From Streptomyces sp. Alt3 (GTDB taxonomy: Bacteria > Actinomycetota > Actinomycetes > Streptomycetales > Streptomycetaceae), in assembly GCF_030719215.1 (NCBI RefSeq), contig NZ_CP120983.1, forward strand, positions 2,480,001-2,544,000: a stretch of 64,000 bases of DNA, given 5' to 3'. The notes below the pieces were generated by a model that saw nothing but the letters and a program-made list of their open reading frames with translations, searched no databases and was not told the origin of the DNA. Shown here piece by piece: positions 46,775 to 55,364 of the stretch; position 1 is the first letter of the stretch, and each line of letters begins with the position of its first letter. The translations under genes were made by a program, and so were the position numbers.

Positions 46775-47953
46775 GTGCAAACTCCCGCGCTGCGCAACGG
46801 GGTGGTGGCCCTGCTCGCCTCGGCCTCCCTCCTGCTGTCCGCCTGTTCGTCCGGCGACGGCCCGGCGGCCGGTGAGGAGGCGTCCTCACCACGGGCCAGC
46901 CCCACGTCCGCCCCGGCCTCGGCGAGCCCGTCGGCGGACCTCCCTCCGGCCGAGGGCTCGGTCGAGGTGGTGAAGACGCTCACGGACGGACTCGCGTCAC
47001 CCTGGGGCGTCGCCGCGTTGCCCGGGGGCGACCTGCTGGTCGGCTCGCGTGACGAGGCGACGATCACCCGCATCGACGCGGAGAGCGGCAGCAGGACTCT
47101 CCTGGGTTCGGTCCCGGGAGTCGCACCGGCCGGCGAGGGCGGCCTGCTCGGTCTCGCGGTCGCCCCGACCTTCGGCGCGGACCATCTCGTCTACGCCTAC
47201 TTCACCACCGAGTCGGACAACCGCATCGCCCGCCTCCAGTACGACGAGAAGAAGCCCCCCGGCCAGCAGCTGGGGGCCCCGGACACCATTCTGCGAGGCA
47301 TCCCGAAGGGCTCCATCCACAACGGCGGACGGATCGCGTTCGGGCCCGACCGGATGCTGTACGCGGGCACGGGAGAGACGGGGGACACGGGTCTCGCCCA
47401 GGACAAGGTCTCCCCCGCGGGCAAGATCCTGCGGATGACGCCCGACGGCGAGCCCGTGCACGGCAATCCCGAGGGCGACTCGCTGGTCTACTCCTACGGT
47501 CACCGAAATGTGCAGGGGCTGGCCTGGGACAGCGGCAAGCGGCTCTGGGCATCCGAATTCGGCCAGAACACCTGGGACGAGCTGAATCTGATCGAGCCGG
47601 GCAAGAACTACGGCTGGCCCGATGTCGAAGGCAGGGAAGGCGCATCCGGGTTCGTCGACCCGGTGGCCCAGTGGAAGACCTCGGAGGCCTCGCCGAGCGG
47701 CATCGCGTACGCCGAGGGGTCGGTCTGGATGGCGGGGCTGCGGGGTGAGCGGCTCTGGCGGATCCCTCTGTCGGGCAGGGCGGACGGCAAGCCTCTGGCC
47801 GATCCCCAGGCCTTCCTGGAGGGGAAGTACGGCCGGCTGCGCACGGTGCTCGCCGCCGGTGGCGACAAGCTCTGGCTGGTCACGAGCAACACGGACGGCC
47901 GTGGCACCGCGAAGTCGGGCGACGACCGGATCCTGCTCCTGAAGGTGAGGTAG
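46775..47953 (+). CDS. PQQ-dependent (soluble-type) sugar dehydrogenase-like lipoprotein
   Basis: A 392-residue secreted lipoprotein. GTG 46775 has AAAGGA eight bases upstream. The signal ends with lipobox LSAC at about residue 23, then a Ser/Pro/Ala-rich linker (to about 65) and a six-bladed propeller of the glucose/sorbosone dehydrogenase family: GLASPWGVAALPGGDLLVGSR, EGGLLGLAVAP, SIHNGGRIAFGPDRMLY, GHRNVQGLAWD and NYGWPDVEG. Family members oxidise aldoses with PQQ and calcium; whether this host makes PQQ is not shown here. It converges on the LuxR-type gene. Confidence 0.92.
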   Translation: MQTPALRNGVVALLASASLLLSACSSGDGPAAGEEASSPRASPTSAPASASPSADLPPAEGSVEVVKTLTDGLASPWGVAALPGGDLLVGSRDEATITRIDAESGSRTLLGSVPGVAPAGEGGLLGLAVAPTFGADHLVYAYFTTESDNRIARLQYDEKKPPGQQLGAPDTILRGIPKGSIHNGGRIAFGPDRMLYAGTGETGDTGLAQDKVSPAGKILRMTPDGEPVHGNPEGDSLVYSYGHRNVQGLAWDSGKRLWASEFGQNTWDELNLIEPGKNYGWPDVEGREGASGFVDPVAQWKTSEASPSGIAYAEGSVWMAGLRGERLWRIPLSGRADGKPLADPQAFLEGKYGRLRTVLAAGGDKLWLVTSNTDGRGTAKSGDDRILLLKVR

Positions 47954-48041
47954 CGGGGACCGGCGGGAGGCCGGCAGGGCACGCCCGGATCGGGTTCGGC
48001 CGGCGGTGGGGGCCTGCGGGGCCGGGAGCCCTGCCCCGGTC

Positions 48042-51000
48042 TCACCCCACCGTGTACAGCCGGAACCGGTGCGCCAGCGCGGCTGCCTCCCCGCGGCTGG
48101 AGACGTTCAGCTTGGCCAGGATGTTGGACACGTGCACGCTGGCGGTCTTGGGCGAGATGTACAGCTCCTCCGCGATCCGGCGGTTGGTGTATCCCGCCGC
48201 GACCAGCCGGTGCACCTCCCGCTCCCGCGAGGTCAGCCCGAAGGACTCGATCGCGTCCACCGCGGGGACGGGCTGAGCGGGCTCGTCCTCGACGGTGCCG
48301 TCCTGTCCGGCGAGCGCTATGCGGCCCCGGCCGGCCAGCAGTTCGATGTTCTCGACGAGTGGCTGCGCGCCGAGTCGCAGCGCCACCGCGTGGGCTTCGC
48401 GCAGAAGCCCTGCCGCGGGCGTCCGGTCACCGGTGGCGGCCAGTGTCGCCTCAGCCCAGCGGAAGCGGACCTGAGCCAGCTCGTAGGGGCGCTGGAGCGT
48501 GGCGAAGGCCCTGGCGGCCCTGCACCAGTGGTCGGGGGTGTCCGCACCTTCCGCGCGGGCGAGTTCCGCCTCGATCAGCACACCGTAGGCGGCCCAGACG
48601 GGGACCAGCATCGGCAGCCGCCTGAGGTGGCCCCGGATCCGGTCGAGGACCGCCGGCCGTCCGGGATCGGTGGCGGGCAGCCCGCGTGCGTCGGCCTCGA
48701 TCGCGGCGGCGGTGCGGAGCAGCGGAAGAGCGTACCGCTGGGTGCCGGGCGGCAGGCCAGTGTCGGACTGCGCCTCGAAGGCTGCCCGCGCCTCGGGGAG
48801 CCTGCCCTGGTGGGCGGCGAGAGTCATGGCGTGCCGGACGGGGCAGATCAGGTGCTGCGGCTGCGGGTCGTGGAGCCCGAGGTGACGGCGGTTCAGGGCC
48901 AGTTGCTCCTCGGCTTCCTCGAAGTCGCCACGGGCCAGCGCCAGATCGGCGCGGCGGGCCGACACGAGCCCGTTCGACTTGCGCGACCGGGCCAGGGGAG
49001 CCGCGGCGTCGGCCGCCTCCAGGCTCTCGTCCCAGTGCCCCAGGGAGTAGAGCGACTGCGCCTGGTTGGCCCGCACCCAGGCCTCGGATTCGGGGAGTCC
49101 GTGACGGTGGCAGATCTCGATGCCGTGGTCGGCTGCCGCCACCGCCTCCAGGGAGCGGCCGGTGGATTCGAGCGAGGAGGGCAGGTTGATGGCGGCACGG
49201 CTCATGACGCCCACCAGGTGCAGTTCCTCGGCGCGGTCCCGGACGCCGTACATCTCGGCCAGGCCCTCCTCCACGTCGCCCGCGTCGATCGTGAGCCAGC
49301 CGCGGGTGAGTCTGGCGTGCAGCTCGATGGACTCCGCACCGACCAGCCGGGCGTACTCCACCGCACGGTCGGCCGCGACCAGGGTCTCGGCTCCGGGCCG
49401 GTGCAGGGCGCCCCAGCTCGCGACGTTCGCCAGGACGTCGGCGTGCACGGCGGACGGCTGCAGGCCTCGGACCAGGTCTTCGGCGGTGGCGAGTTCCTGC
49501 CGGCCGTCACCGCGGGAGAGGCTCTGCATCATCAGGGAGCGCTGTACCCAGAACCAGGCGGCGCGCAGCGGGTCCCCGTCGTCGCCCAGGAGGCGCAGGG
49601 CCTTCTTCGCTATGGTCAGGGCCCGTTCGCGGTCTCCGCCGAAGCGCGCGGCCACCGTGGCCTCCGCCATCAGGTCGAGATAGCGGAGCGGGTCCTCCGA
49701 CGGCTCGCAGCCGCACCCCGGGTAGGCCTCGGCGTGGTCCAGGGGCCGCAGGGTCGCGCGCACGGCGTCGGGGACGTCGTCCCAGAGCTCCATGGCCCGC
49801 TCCAGCAGCCGGAGTTGCTCGCTGTACGCGAAACGGCTCCTGGCCTCCACCGCTGCCTGGAGCACGGCGGGCAGCGCCTTGACCGCGTCGTGTGCGGCGT
49901 ACCAGTAGCTGGCGAGGCGCGCGGCGCGCTCGTCGGTGCGTACGAGCGACGGGTCGCCTTCCAGCGCTTGCGCGTAACGGCGGTTGAGGCGGGTGCGTTC
50001 ACCGGGCAGCAGATCGTCGCTGACGGCCTCGCGGACCAGGGAGTGCCGGAACCGGTAGCCGTCGGTGTCGGGCGAGGGCAGCAGGAGGTTGGCGCCGACC
50101 GCCGCGCGCAACGCTTCGTCGAGGTCGTCCTCGGTGAGGCCGGCGACGGCGGCGAGGAGCGGGTGCTCGACCGTGGAGCCGCCCTCGGCGATGATCCGGG
50201 CGATCCGCTGCGCGTTCTCGGGCAGGGCCTCGACACGGACCAGGAGCAGGTCGCGCAGGGAGTCGGAGAGCCCGGAGCTGTCACCGCAGCACTCCACGCT
50301 GCGGGCGAGTTCCTCGACGAAGAAGGCGTTGCCGTCGGAGCGGTCGAAGATGTCGTCGACCAGTTCCGCTTCGGGGGCCATGGCGAGGATGCCGGTGAGC
50401 TGCCGGCCGACCTCCGCGTGGCTGAAGCGGTCGAGTTCGATGCGGCGGACGGTGCGGAGCCGGTCGAGTTCGGCGATGAGCGGGCGCAGGGGGTGGCGGC
50501 GGTGGACGTCGTCGGCGCGGTACGTGGCGACGACGACGAGGCGGCCGTTGCGCAGGGTGCGGAAGAGGTAGGCGAGCAGATGGCGTGTGGAGGCGTCCGC
50601 CCAGTGCAGGTCCTCCAGGACCAGGACGACCGTGCGGGCCACCGAGATGCGCTCCAGCAGGCGGGCGGCGAGTTCGAAGAGCCGGGCGGTGCCGTGCTCG
50701 TCGTTCGGTGTGCGGTCGGCCTCGCCCAGTTCGGGCAGCAGGCGGGCGAGTTCGCCCTCCTGCCCGGCCAGCGCCTCGGTCAGTTCGTCGGGCAGCGCTC
50801 GGCGCAGGGCTCGCAGCGCGGTGGCGAACGGGGCGTAGGGCAGGCCGTCCGCTCCGATCTCCACGCAACCGCCGACGGCCACGACGGCCTCGCGGCGGCA
50901 GGCCGCCGCGAGGAACTCCTCGACCAGGCGCGTCTTGCCGACACCCGCTTCGCCGCCGACGAGCAGAGCCTGCGGCTCTCCGGCGGCGGCGCGGGTGAGC

Positions 51001-51137
51001 GCGTCGGTGAGCGCGGCGAGCTCGCCGGCCCTGCCGACGAAGACGGGGCTGACGGTGTTGGTCTCCACGTCGCCGAGCATCGCATACGCGTGCGACAGCC
51101 TGGCTACCGATTTACGCCCGCCGCCCATCGCCCGCAC
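48042..51137 (-). CDS. Large ATP-binding LuxR-family (LAL) transcriptional regulator
   Basis: A 1031-residue regulator. An AAA/NACHT-like ATPase occupies about 30-330 (Walker A GGEAGVGKT at 61-69; Walker B VVLVLEDLHWAD), a long helical repeat region of TPR type follows (about 400-930), and the C-terminal LuxR helix-turn-helix runs about 960-1025 (SFGLTSREREVHRLVAAGYT, then NRRIAEELYISPKTASVHVS). This is the MalT/LAL class, whose effector and targets cannot be read off. The start is unclear: GTG 51137, ATG 51128 or ATG 51080 (MLGDVETNTVSPVFVGRAGEL); none has a strong ribosome site. Confidence 0.88.
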   Translation of the reverse strand: MRAMGGGRKSVARLSHAYAMLGDVETNTVSPVFVGRAGELAALTDALTRAAAGEPQALLVGGEAGVGKTRLVEEFLAAACRREAVVAVGGCVEIGADGLPYAPFATALRALRRALPDELTEALAGQEGELARLLPELGEADRTPNDEHGTARLFELAARLLERISVARTVVLVLEDLHWADASTRHLLAYLFRTLRNGRLVVVATYRADDVHRRHPLRPLIAELDRLRTVRRIELDRFSHAEVGRQLTGILAMAPEAELVDDIFDRSDGNAFFVEELARSVECCGDSSGLSDSLRDLLLVRVEALPENAQRIARIIAEGGSTVEHPLLAAVAGLTEDDLDEALRAAVGANLLLPSPDTDGYRFRHSLVREAVSDDLLPGERTRLNRRYAQALEGDPSLVRTDERAARLASYWYAAHDAVKALPAVLQAAVEARSRFAYSEQLRLLERAMELWDDVPDAVRATLRPLDHAEAYPGCGCEPSEDPLRYLDLMAEATVAARFGGDRERALTIAKKALRLLGDDGDPLRAAWFWVQRSLMMQSLSRGDGRQELATAEDLVRGLQPSAVHADVLANVASWGALHRPGAETLVAADRAVEYARLVGAESIELHARLTRGWLTIDAGDVEEGLAEMYGVRDRAEELHLVGVMSRAAINLPSSLESTGRSLEAVAAADHGIEICHRHGLPESEAWVRANQAQSLYSLGHWDESLEAADAAAPLARSRKSNGLVSARRADLALARGDFEEAEEQLALNRRHLGLHDPQPQHLICPVRHAMTLAAHQGRLPEARAAFEAQSDTGLPPGTQRYALPLLRTAAAIEADARGLPATDPGRPAVLDRIRGHLRRLPMLVPVWAAYGVLIEAELARAEGADTPDHWCRAARAFATLQRPYELAQVRFRWAEATLAATGDRTPAAGLLREAHAVALRLGAQPLVENIELLAGRGRIALAGQDGTVEDEPAQPVPAVDAIESFGLTSREREVHRLVAAGYTNRRIAEELYISPKTASVHVSNILAKLNVSSRGEAAALAHRFRLYTVG

Positions 51138-51152
51138 GCCCGCCGTGCATCG

Positions 51153-51326
51153 TCACGCGGCACGGACGAACCAACTCCGGTTCTTCCCCACCCGCCCTTC
51201 GGCGTCGTGGCGTTGAGCGCGACGGTCGGCACGGAGGGCGAGCGCCGCCCGGCGGGCGGTGCGCTGCTGCTCGGCCCTGCGGATCAGCTCGGCGACGTTG
51301 AGCTGGTGCAGTTCGTACTCGTACAT
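51153..51326 (-). CDS. Small conserved-type protein, 57 residues
   Basis: An ORF beginning MYEYELHQLNVAELIRRAEQ and continuing QRTARRAALALRADRR, with AGGGAGAA about seven bases before ATG 51326. It is helical, highly charged and Arg-rich, with no membrane segment or known domain. Proteins with the MYEYE start recur across Streptomyces (recalled), without a known function. It lies 15 bases before the LuxR-type gene on the same strand and may share its transcript. A 19-base-pair hairpin lies 20 bases upstream of its start. Confidence 0.75.
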   Translation of the reverse strand: MYEYELHQLNVAELIRRAEQQRTARRAALALRADRRAQRHDAEGRVGKNRSWFVRAA

Positions 51327-51346
51327 GGTCTTCTCCCTGGTGCGGA

Positions 51347-51389
51347 ACGAGAGTGGGGGCACGGCTTCTTGCCGTGCCCCCACTCTCGT
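51347..51389. terminator. 19-base-pair perfect hairpin upstream of the 57-residue gene
   Basis: A perfect 19-base-pair stem (51347-51365 with 51371-51389) has a five-base loop. It could end the membrane-protein transcript at 51597, or fold in the leader of the small gene. Confidence 0.7.
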
Positions 51390-51500
51390 CCGCCAGGGGG
51401 TGCCGCCACATCGGGCGAGTGCCCCATCTCCGCGGGCCGCGGGCCTTAGTCCCCGGCGACGGATGCCTTAGGGGCCTCCCGTCCGGATCATGCCGGGGCC

Positions 51501-51560
51501 CTGATCCGGCCTGCTCCAGCCTGGTCCGGTCTTATCCGGTCCCATCCGGTCTGGTCCGGT
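51501..51560. repeat. Six tandem 10-base units
   Basis: Six consecutive units of exactly 10 bases follow the pattern CTGGTCCGGT with one to four changes each: CTGATCCGGC, CTGCTCCAGC, CTGGTCCGGT, CTTATCCGGT, CCCATCCGGT, CTGGTCCGGT. The block lies in the gap after the membrane-protein gene. Confidence 0.75.
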
Positions 51561-51596
51561 CCGGACGAATGCCCCTGGCCGGCTCGTCCGGGCGCC

Positions 51597-52280
51597 TCAG
51601 CCCCCGGCGGCGGACGGCAGGGCGACGAAGAGGTCGAAGAACATGCCTACGGAGATCAGCAGACCGAGGATTCCGAGCGAGACGCCGGCCACCGCGACCG
51701 AGCGGACCCAGCCGGCCTGCGGAAGCAGGGAGGGGGTGCCGAAGGCGGGCCGGACCAGGACGAAGACGCCGACGAGAAGCGCGAGCAGCGCGAAGATCCC
51801 GTTGACGAGAGCGGTGCTGTGCCAGGCGTCGCCGTAGATCTCGGAGATCTGCTGGGCGGCGCTGCCACCGCCGGAGGTCTTGATCTGGCCCATCAGGGTC
51901 TCGCGTTCGGCGACCACACGGCCGGTCCACGCGCCCGAGAGCGAGACGATGCCGAGTCCGGCGGCCACCACTGCGGCCGCACCCGTTCCGACTCCGGTGG
52001 CCGCGGCGGCCTCGGCGTCGGCGTACGGGTCGGGCGTCAGATCGACCTCCAGGCCGTCCTCCGCGGCCTTGTCCGTCGCGTCCACGTCCATGGCGGTCAC
52101 GTCGGCCGCGGTCACGCCCGGTGCGACGCCGTCCGGAGGGGCGTCCTCCGGGGAGCCTGCCTGCTTCGTCACGCTCGGTGCGGTGGTCGCGTCCGGAGCG
52201 GTGGCGGTACCGTTCGCCGCCTTCTTCTCCTCGGTGTCGTCGGTGGTCGAAGTGGAGGGGGAGGTGTTCATGCGCCGCAC
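51597..52280 (-). CDS. Membrane protein, function unknown
   Basis: A 227-residue protein: a long Thr/Ala/Asp-rich N-terminal tail (about 1-92), then three or four membrane helices (starting GTGAAAVVAAGLGIVSLSG, TALVNGIFALLALLVGVFVLV and SVAVAGVSLGILGLLISVGMF). A loop between the first two helices holds GETLMGQIKTSG-like charged sequence (RETLMGQIKTSGGGS). GTG 52280 has GAGGG about eight bases upstream; ATG 52271 is the alternative. No family is recognised. The low-complexity tail suggests a flexible cytoplasmic segment. Confidence 0.75.
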   Translation of the reverse strand: MRRMNTSPSTSTTDDTEEKKAANGTATAPDATTAPSVTKQAGSPEDAPPDGVAPGVTAADVTAMDVDATDKAAEDGLEVDLTPDPYADAEAAAATGVGTGAAAVVAAGLGIVSLSGAWTGRVVAERETLMGQIKTSGGGSAAQQISEIYGDAWHSTALVNGIFALLALLVGVFVLVRPAFGTPSLLPQAGWVRSVAVAGVSLGILGLLISVGMFFDLFVALPSAAGG

Positions 52281-52321
52281 GCTAGGGGCCCTCTATGAGA
52301 ACCTCCTTAACACTGGGCCCC

Positions 52322-52876
52322 TCAGCCCCGTCCGTTACGCCAGTCGGGTGCAAGAACGGCCCAGATCTCCTCGTCGTGACGCTTCCCGCGGTACGGATAC
52401 GCCTCGCGGAGCACACCTTCGCGGGTCATTCCGAGCCGCTCGGCCACCGCGACGCTGCGTCTGTTGGCGGAGGAGGCGACCCACTCGACCCGGTGCATGC
52501 CCCGCACGTCGACGGCCCAGTCGATCAGCGTCCGGGACGCGCGGGTGACCAGGCCCCGGCCCTCCGCGGCGGCCTCCAGCCAGCAGCCGATCTCGCAGTT
52601 GCCGTTCTCCGCCTCGAATATGCGGAAGAGGACACCTCCGACCAGGGTGCCGTCCAGCCAGATGCCGTAGAGCCGGCCGGTGTCGGCCGCCTGCCTGTCG
52701 GCGTACCGCTGGAGCAGCGCCCGTGCGGAGGTGAGGTCCGTGGCGGCCGCGGCGAACGGGATCCAGGGGTCGACCAGGGCCCGGGCCCGGTCCATGTGGG
52801 CCAGGAACTCCTCCGCCTGCCAGGGTTCGAGCGGGCGGAGCTCCGCCCCGTCGTCCCCCAGTGACACCGTGAACAC
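52322..52876 (-). CDS. GNAT acetyltransferase (RimJ/RimL type)
   Basis: A 184-residue N-acetyltransferase. The acetyl-CoA loop is EAAAEGRGLVTRASRTLIDWA, followed by GMHRVEWVASSANRRSVAVAERLGM, the RimL-type C-terminal part. GTG 52876 is the start. The MMPL reading frame upstream continues 352 bases into this gene in another frame, so the two overlap on paper. RimL-type enzymes acetylate protein N-termini or small amines; the substrate here is unknown. Confidence 0.9.
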   Translation of the reverse strand: MFTVSLGDDGAELRPLEPWQAEEFLAHMDRARALVDPWIPFAAAATDLTSARALLQRYADRQAADTGRLYGIWLDGTLVGGVLFRIFEAENGNCEIGCWLEAAAEGRGLVTRASRTLIDWAVDVRGMHRVEWVASSANRRSVAVAERLGMTREGVLREAYPYRGKRHDEEIWAVLAPDWRNGRG

Positions 52877-55119
52877 AGTGGCTCTCCTCGGTCTTCGTAC
52901 GGCTCAGTGCACGCGTTGCGCGACGGGCCGGCGTCGTCGGTGCGCTCCCCCGGGATTTTCGCACGTGGCACCGGGAGGTCCGGCGGCTCGATGCTGATGC
53001 GGGGAAGCAGCCGGTCGAGCCGGGCGGGCAGCCACCAGTTCGCGCCTCCGAGCATGTGCATCAGCGCGGGCACCAGCAGGGTGCGCAGGACGAAGGCGTC
53101 GAGCGCGACAGCGGCGGCCAGCGCGATGCCGAACATCGCGATGACGCGGTCGCCGCTGAGGACGAAGGCGAGGAAGACCGAGATCATGATCACCGCGGCG
53201 GAGTTGATCACCCTGCCGGTCTCGGCCAGTCCGACCCGCACCGACCTGCGGTTGTCCCCGGTCTCGAGCCACTCCTCGTACATGCGGCCGACGAGGAAGA
53301 CCTGGTAGTCCATCGACAGTCCGAAGAGCACCGAGACCATGATCACGGGGAGGAAGGGCTCGATGGGGCCGGCGCTGCCGAGCCCGAGCAGTTCGCTCCC
53401 CCACCCCCACTGGAAGACCGCGACGACGACGCCGAAGGAGGCTGCCACGGCCGCCACGTTCATCACGGCGGCCTTGAGGGGCACGGCGAGCGACCGGAAC
53501 GCCAGCAGCAGGAGCAGACAGCCGAGCCCGACGACCACCCCGACGAAGAGCGGAAGCTTTCCGACGATGATCTCCGCGAAGTCATCGTAGCCGGCCGTCA
53601 CCCCGCCCACGTGCATCCGGAGCGAGGTCGTGTCCCCGACGGGCGGCAGGACGTCGTCACGCAGCCGGTCGACGAGTTCGCTGGTCCGCCGGGACTGCGG
53701 AGCGGTCTCGGGTACGACGGTAAGGAACGCGGTGTCGCCGCTGCCGTTGAACGTGATCGGGCTCACCGAGGCGACTCCGTCGGTGCCCCGCAGCACGGCG
53801 GGCAGGCCGTCGAGGGCGAGCCGGTCGTCGGCTCCGTCGAGGTGCGCGGCTACGGTCAGCGGCCCGTTGACCCCGGGGCCGAACCCCTCGGCCAGCAGGT
53901 CGTAGGCCTGACGGGTGGTGGCCGTGGCGGGATTGTTGCCCTGGTCGGAGGTGCCCAGGTGCAGGAAGAGCGTGGGCACCGCGAGTACCGCCATGACCGC
54001 GGTGGCGACCGCGCCCAGCAGCCGGGGCCGCCGCTCGACGAAGGCCGACCACCGGGCGGCGAAGCCGGTGGCCCGCTCGCTCAGCGGGCCGCGTTCGGCG
54101 AGGCGCGTGCGCTCCCGCCGGCTCAGGGCGCGCATGCCGATGAGGGAGAGCAGTGCGGGCAGCAGCGTCACGGAGGCCGCGACGGTCAGCACCACCGTGA
54201 GGGATGCGGCGATCGCCACCCCGTTGAGGAAGCCGAGCCGCAGGACCAGCATGCCGAGCAGCGCGACGCAGACGGTGGCTCCGGCGAACACCACGGCGCG
54301 GCCCGTGGTCGCGACGGCGTTCCGCGCCGCGTCGTGCACGGACAGACCGCGCCGCAGCCCCCGCCGGTGCCGGGTGACGATGAAGAGGGCGTAGTCGATC
54401 CCGACGCCGAGACCGATGAGCATGCCGAGCATCGGTGCGAAGTCGGCCACGGTCATGACGTGGCCGAGCAGCACGATGCCCGCGTAGGCCGTGCCGACGG
54501 AGACGAGGGCGGTGGCGATGGGCAGCAGGCTGGCCGCGAGCGAACCGAAGGCGAGGAAGAGGACGATCGCGGCGACGACCACCCCCACGGCCTCGCTCAG
54601 GTGGAGGACGGGCGCTTCCGTCGCGGCGACGGCGGTGCCGCCGAGCTCGACCTGGAGCCCCTCCCCCGCGGCTTCCTGCGCGGTGTCGGCGACCGCCTGG
54701 GCCTGTCCGGCCGGGATCTCCCCGGCCCTGTGGTCGAAGGTGACCGTCGCGTAGGCGGTGCGCCCGTCGGCGCTGATCTGCCCCGGGGACGCCTCACCGT
54801 AGGGGCCGGTGACGTCGCCGACCCCGGGCAGCGCGCCGATCGCGTCCAGCGTCCTGGCCATCGTCCGCTCGACGCCCCCGTCGCGGACGGTGGAGTCCGG
54901 GGTGTGCCAGACGACGGTGGCGGTGTCACCGCCGAGGTCCTCGAACCCCGCTTGCAGGAGCTCACCGGCGCGGCCCGACTCGGTACCCGGCACCTCGTAG
55001 TCGTTGGAGTACGCCGACCCCGTGAACCCCGCGGCCGTGGCCACGCCCCCGAGGACGACCAGCCAGATGAGGACTGCGGCGAGGCGGTGCCTGAGGCACC
55101 AGCGTGCGATGGCGGCCAA
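52525..55119 (-). CDS. MMPL/RND-family membrane transporter with anomalous C-terminal extension
   Basis: A transporter of 864 codons. I start at TTG 55119 with AGGAG eight bases before. It has the MMPL layout: one N-terminal helix (LAAVLIWLVVLGGVATAAGFT), an outer domain, two halves of about five or six helices each, and the motif GIDYALFIVTRHRRGLRRGL and its twin FGLSMDYQVFLVGRMYEEW. Family members export lipids or drugs by proton drive. The recognisable protein ends near LPRISIEPPDLPVP (about 52985). The frame then runs on about 150 residues of Arg/Ser/Pro-rich sequence, the last 117 codons inside the acetyltransferase gene, to a stop at 52525. A lost stop or frameshift is suspected. Confidence 0.85.
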   Translation of the reverse strand: MAAIARWCLRHRLAAVLIWLVVLGGVATAAGFTGSAYSNDYEVPGTESGRAGELLQAGFEDLGGDTATVVWHTPDSTVRDGGVERTMARTLDAIGALPGVGDVTGPYGEASPGQISADGRTAYATVTFDHRAGEIPAGQAQAVADTAQEAAGEGLQVELGGTAVAATEAPVLHLSEAVGVVVAAIVLFLAFGSLAASLLPIATALVSVGTAYAGIVLLGHVMTVADFAPMLGMLIGLGVGIDYALFIVTRHRRGLRRGLSVHDAARNAVATTGRAVVFAGATVCVALLGMLVLRLGFLNGVAIAASLTVVLTVAASVTLLPALLSLIGMRALSRRERTRLAERGPLSERATGFAARWSAFVERRPRLLGAVATAVMAVLAVPTLFLHLGTSDQGNNPATATTRQAYDLLAEGFGPGVNGPLTVAAHLDGADDRLALDGLPAVLRGTDGVASVSPITFNGSGDTAFLTVVPETAPQSRRTSELVDRLRDDVLPPVGDTTSLRMHVGGVTAGYDDFAEIIVGKLPLFVGVVVGLGCLLLLLAFRSLAVPLKAAVMNVAAVAASFGVVVAVFQWGWGSELLGLGSAGPIEPFLPVIMVSVLFGLSMDYQVFLVGRMYEEWLETGDNRRSVRVGLAETGRVINSAAVIMISVFLAFVLSGDRVIAMFGIALAAAVALDAFVLRTLLVPALMHMLGGANWWLPARLDRLLPRISIEPPDLPVPRAKIPGERTDDAGPSRNACTEPYEDRGEPLCSRCHWGTTGRSSARSNPGRRRSSWPTWTGPGPWSTPGSRSPRPPRTSPPHGRCSSGTPTGRRPTPAGSTASGWTAPWSEVSSSAYSRRRTATARSAAGWRPPRRAGAWSPARPGR

Positions 55120-55364
55120 CGGACGAGCTCCTGGGGTTCGTGGACCGTAGGGGGATATACAGGTACATCCCACGAAGTCACCTGACCTGAGAGCCTCACT
55201 CTGTCAGCCGTTCCTGCGCTTCTGCCGCTTTCGTGGGCATCGTCACACGGCTTGACTTCCGCCTCGCCCGTACGCCCGGCCCCACCGCCCGCCCGTCCCC
55301 CGCACCGCCTCTCCCTGCCCGGCACCCCGCACGCGACCGGCCCGCCCGTGACCGTCTCCGCGCG

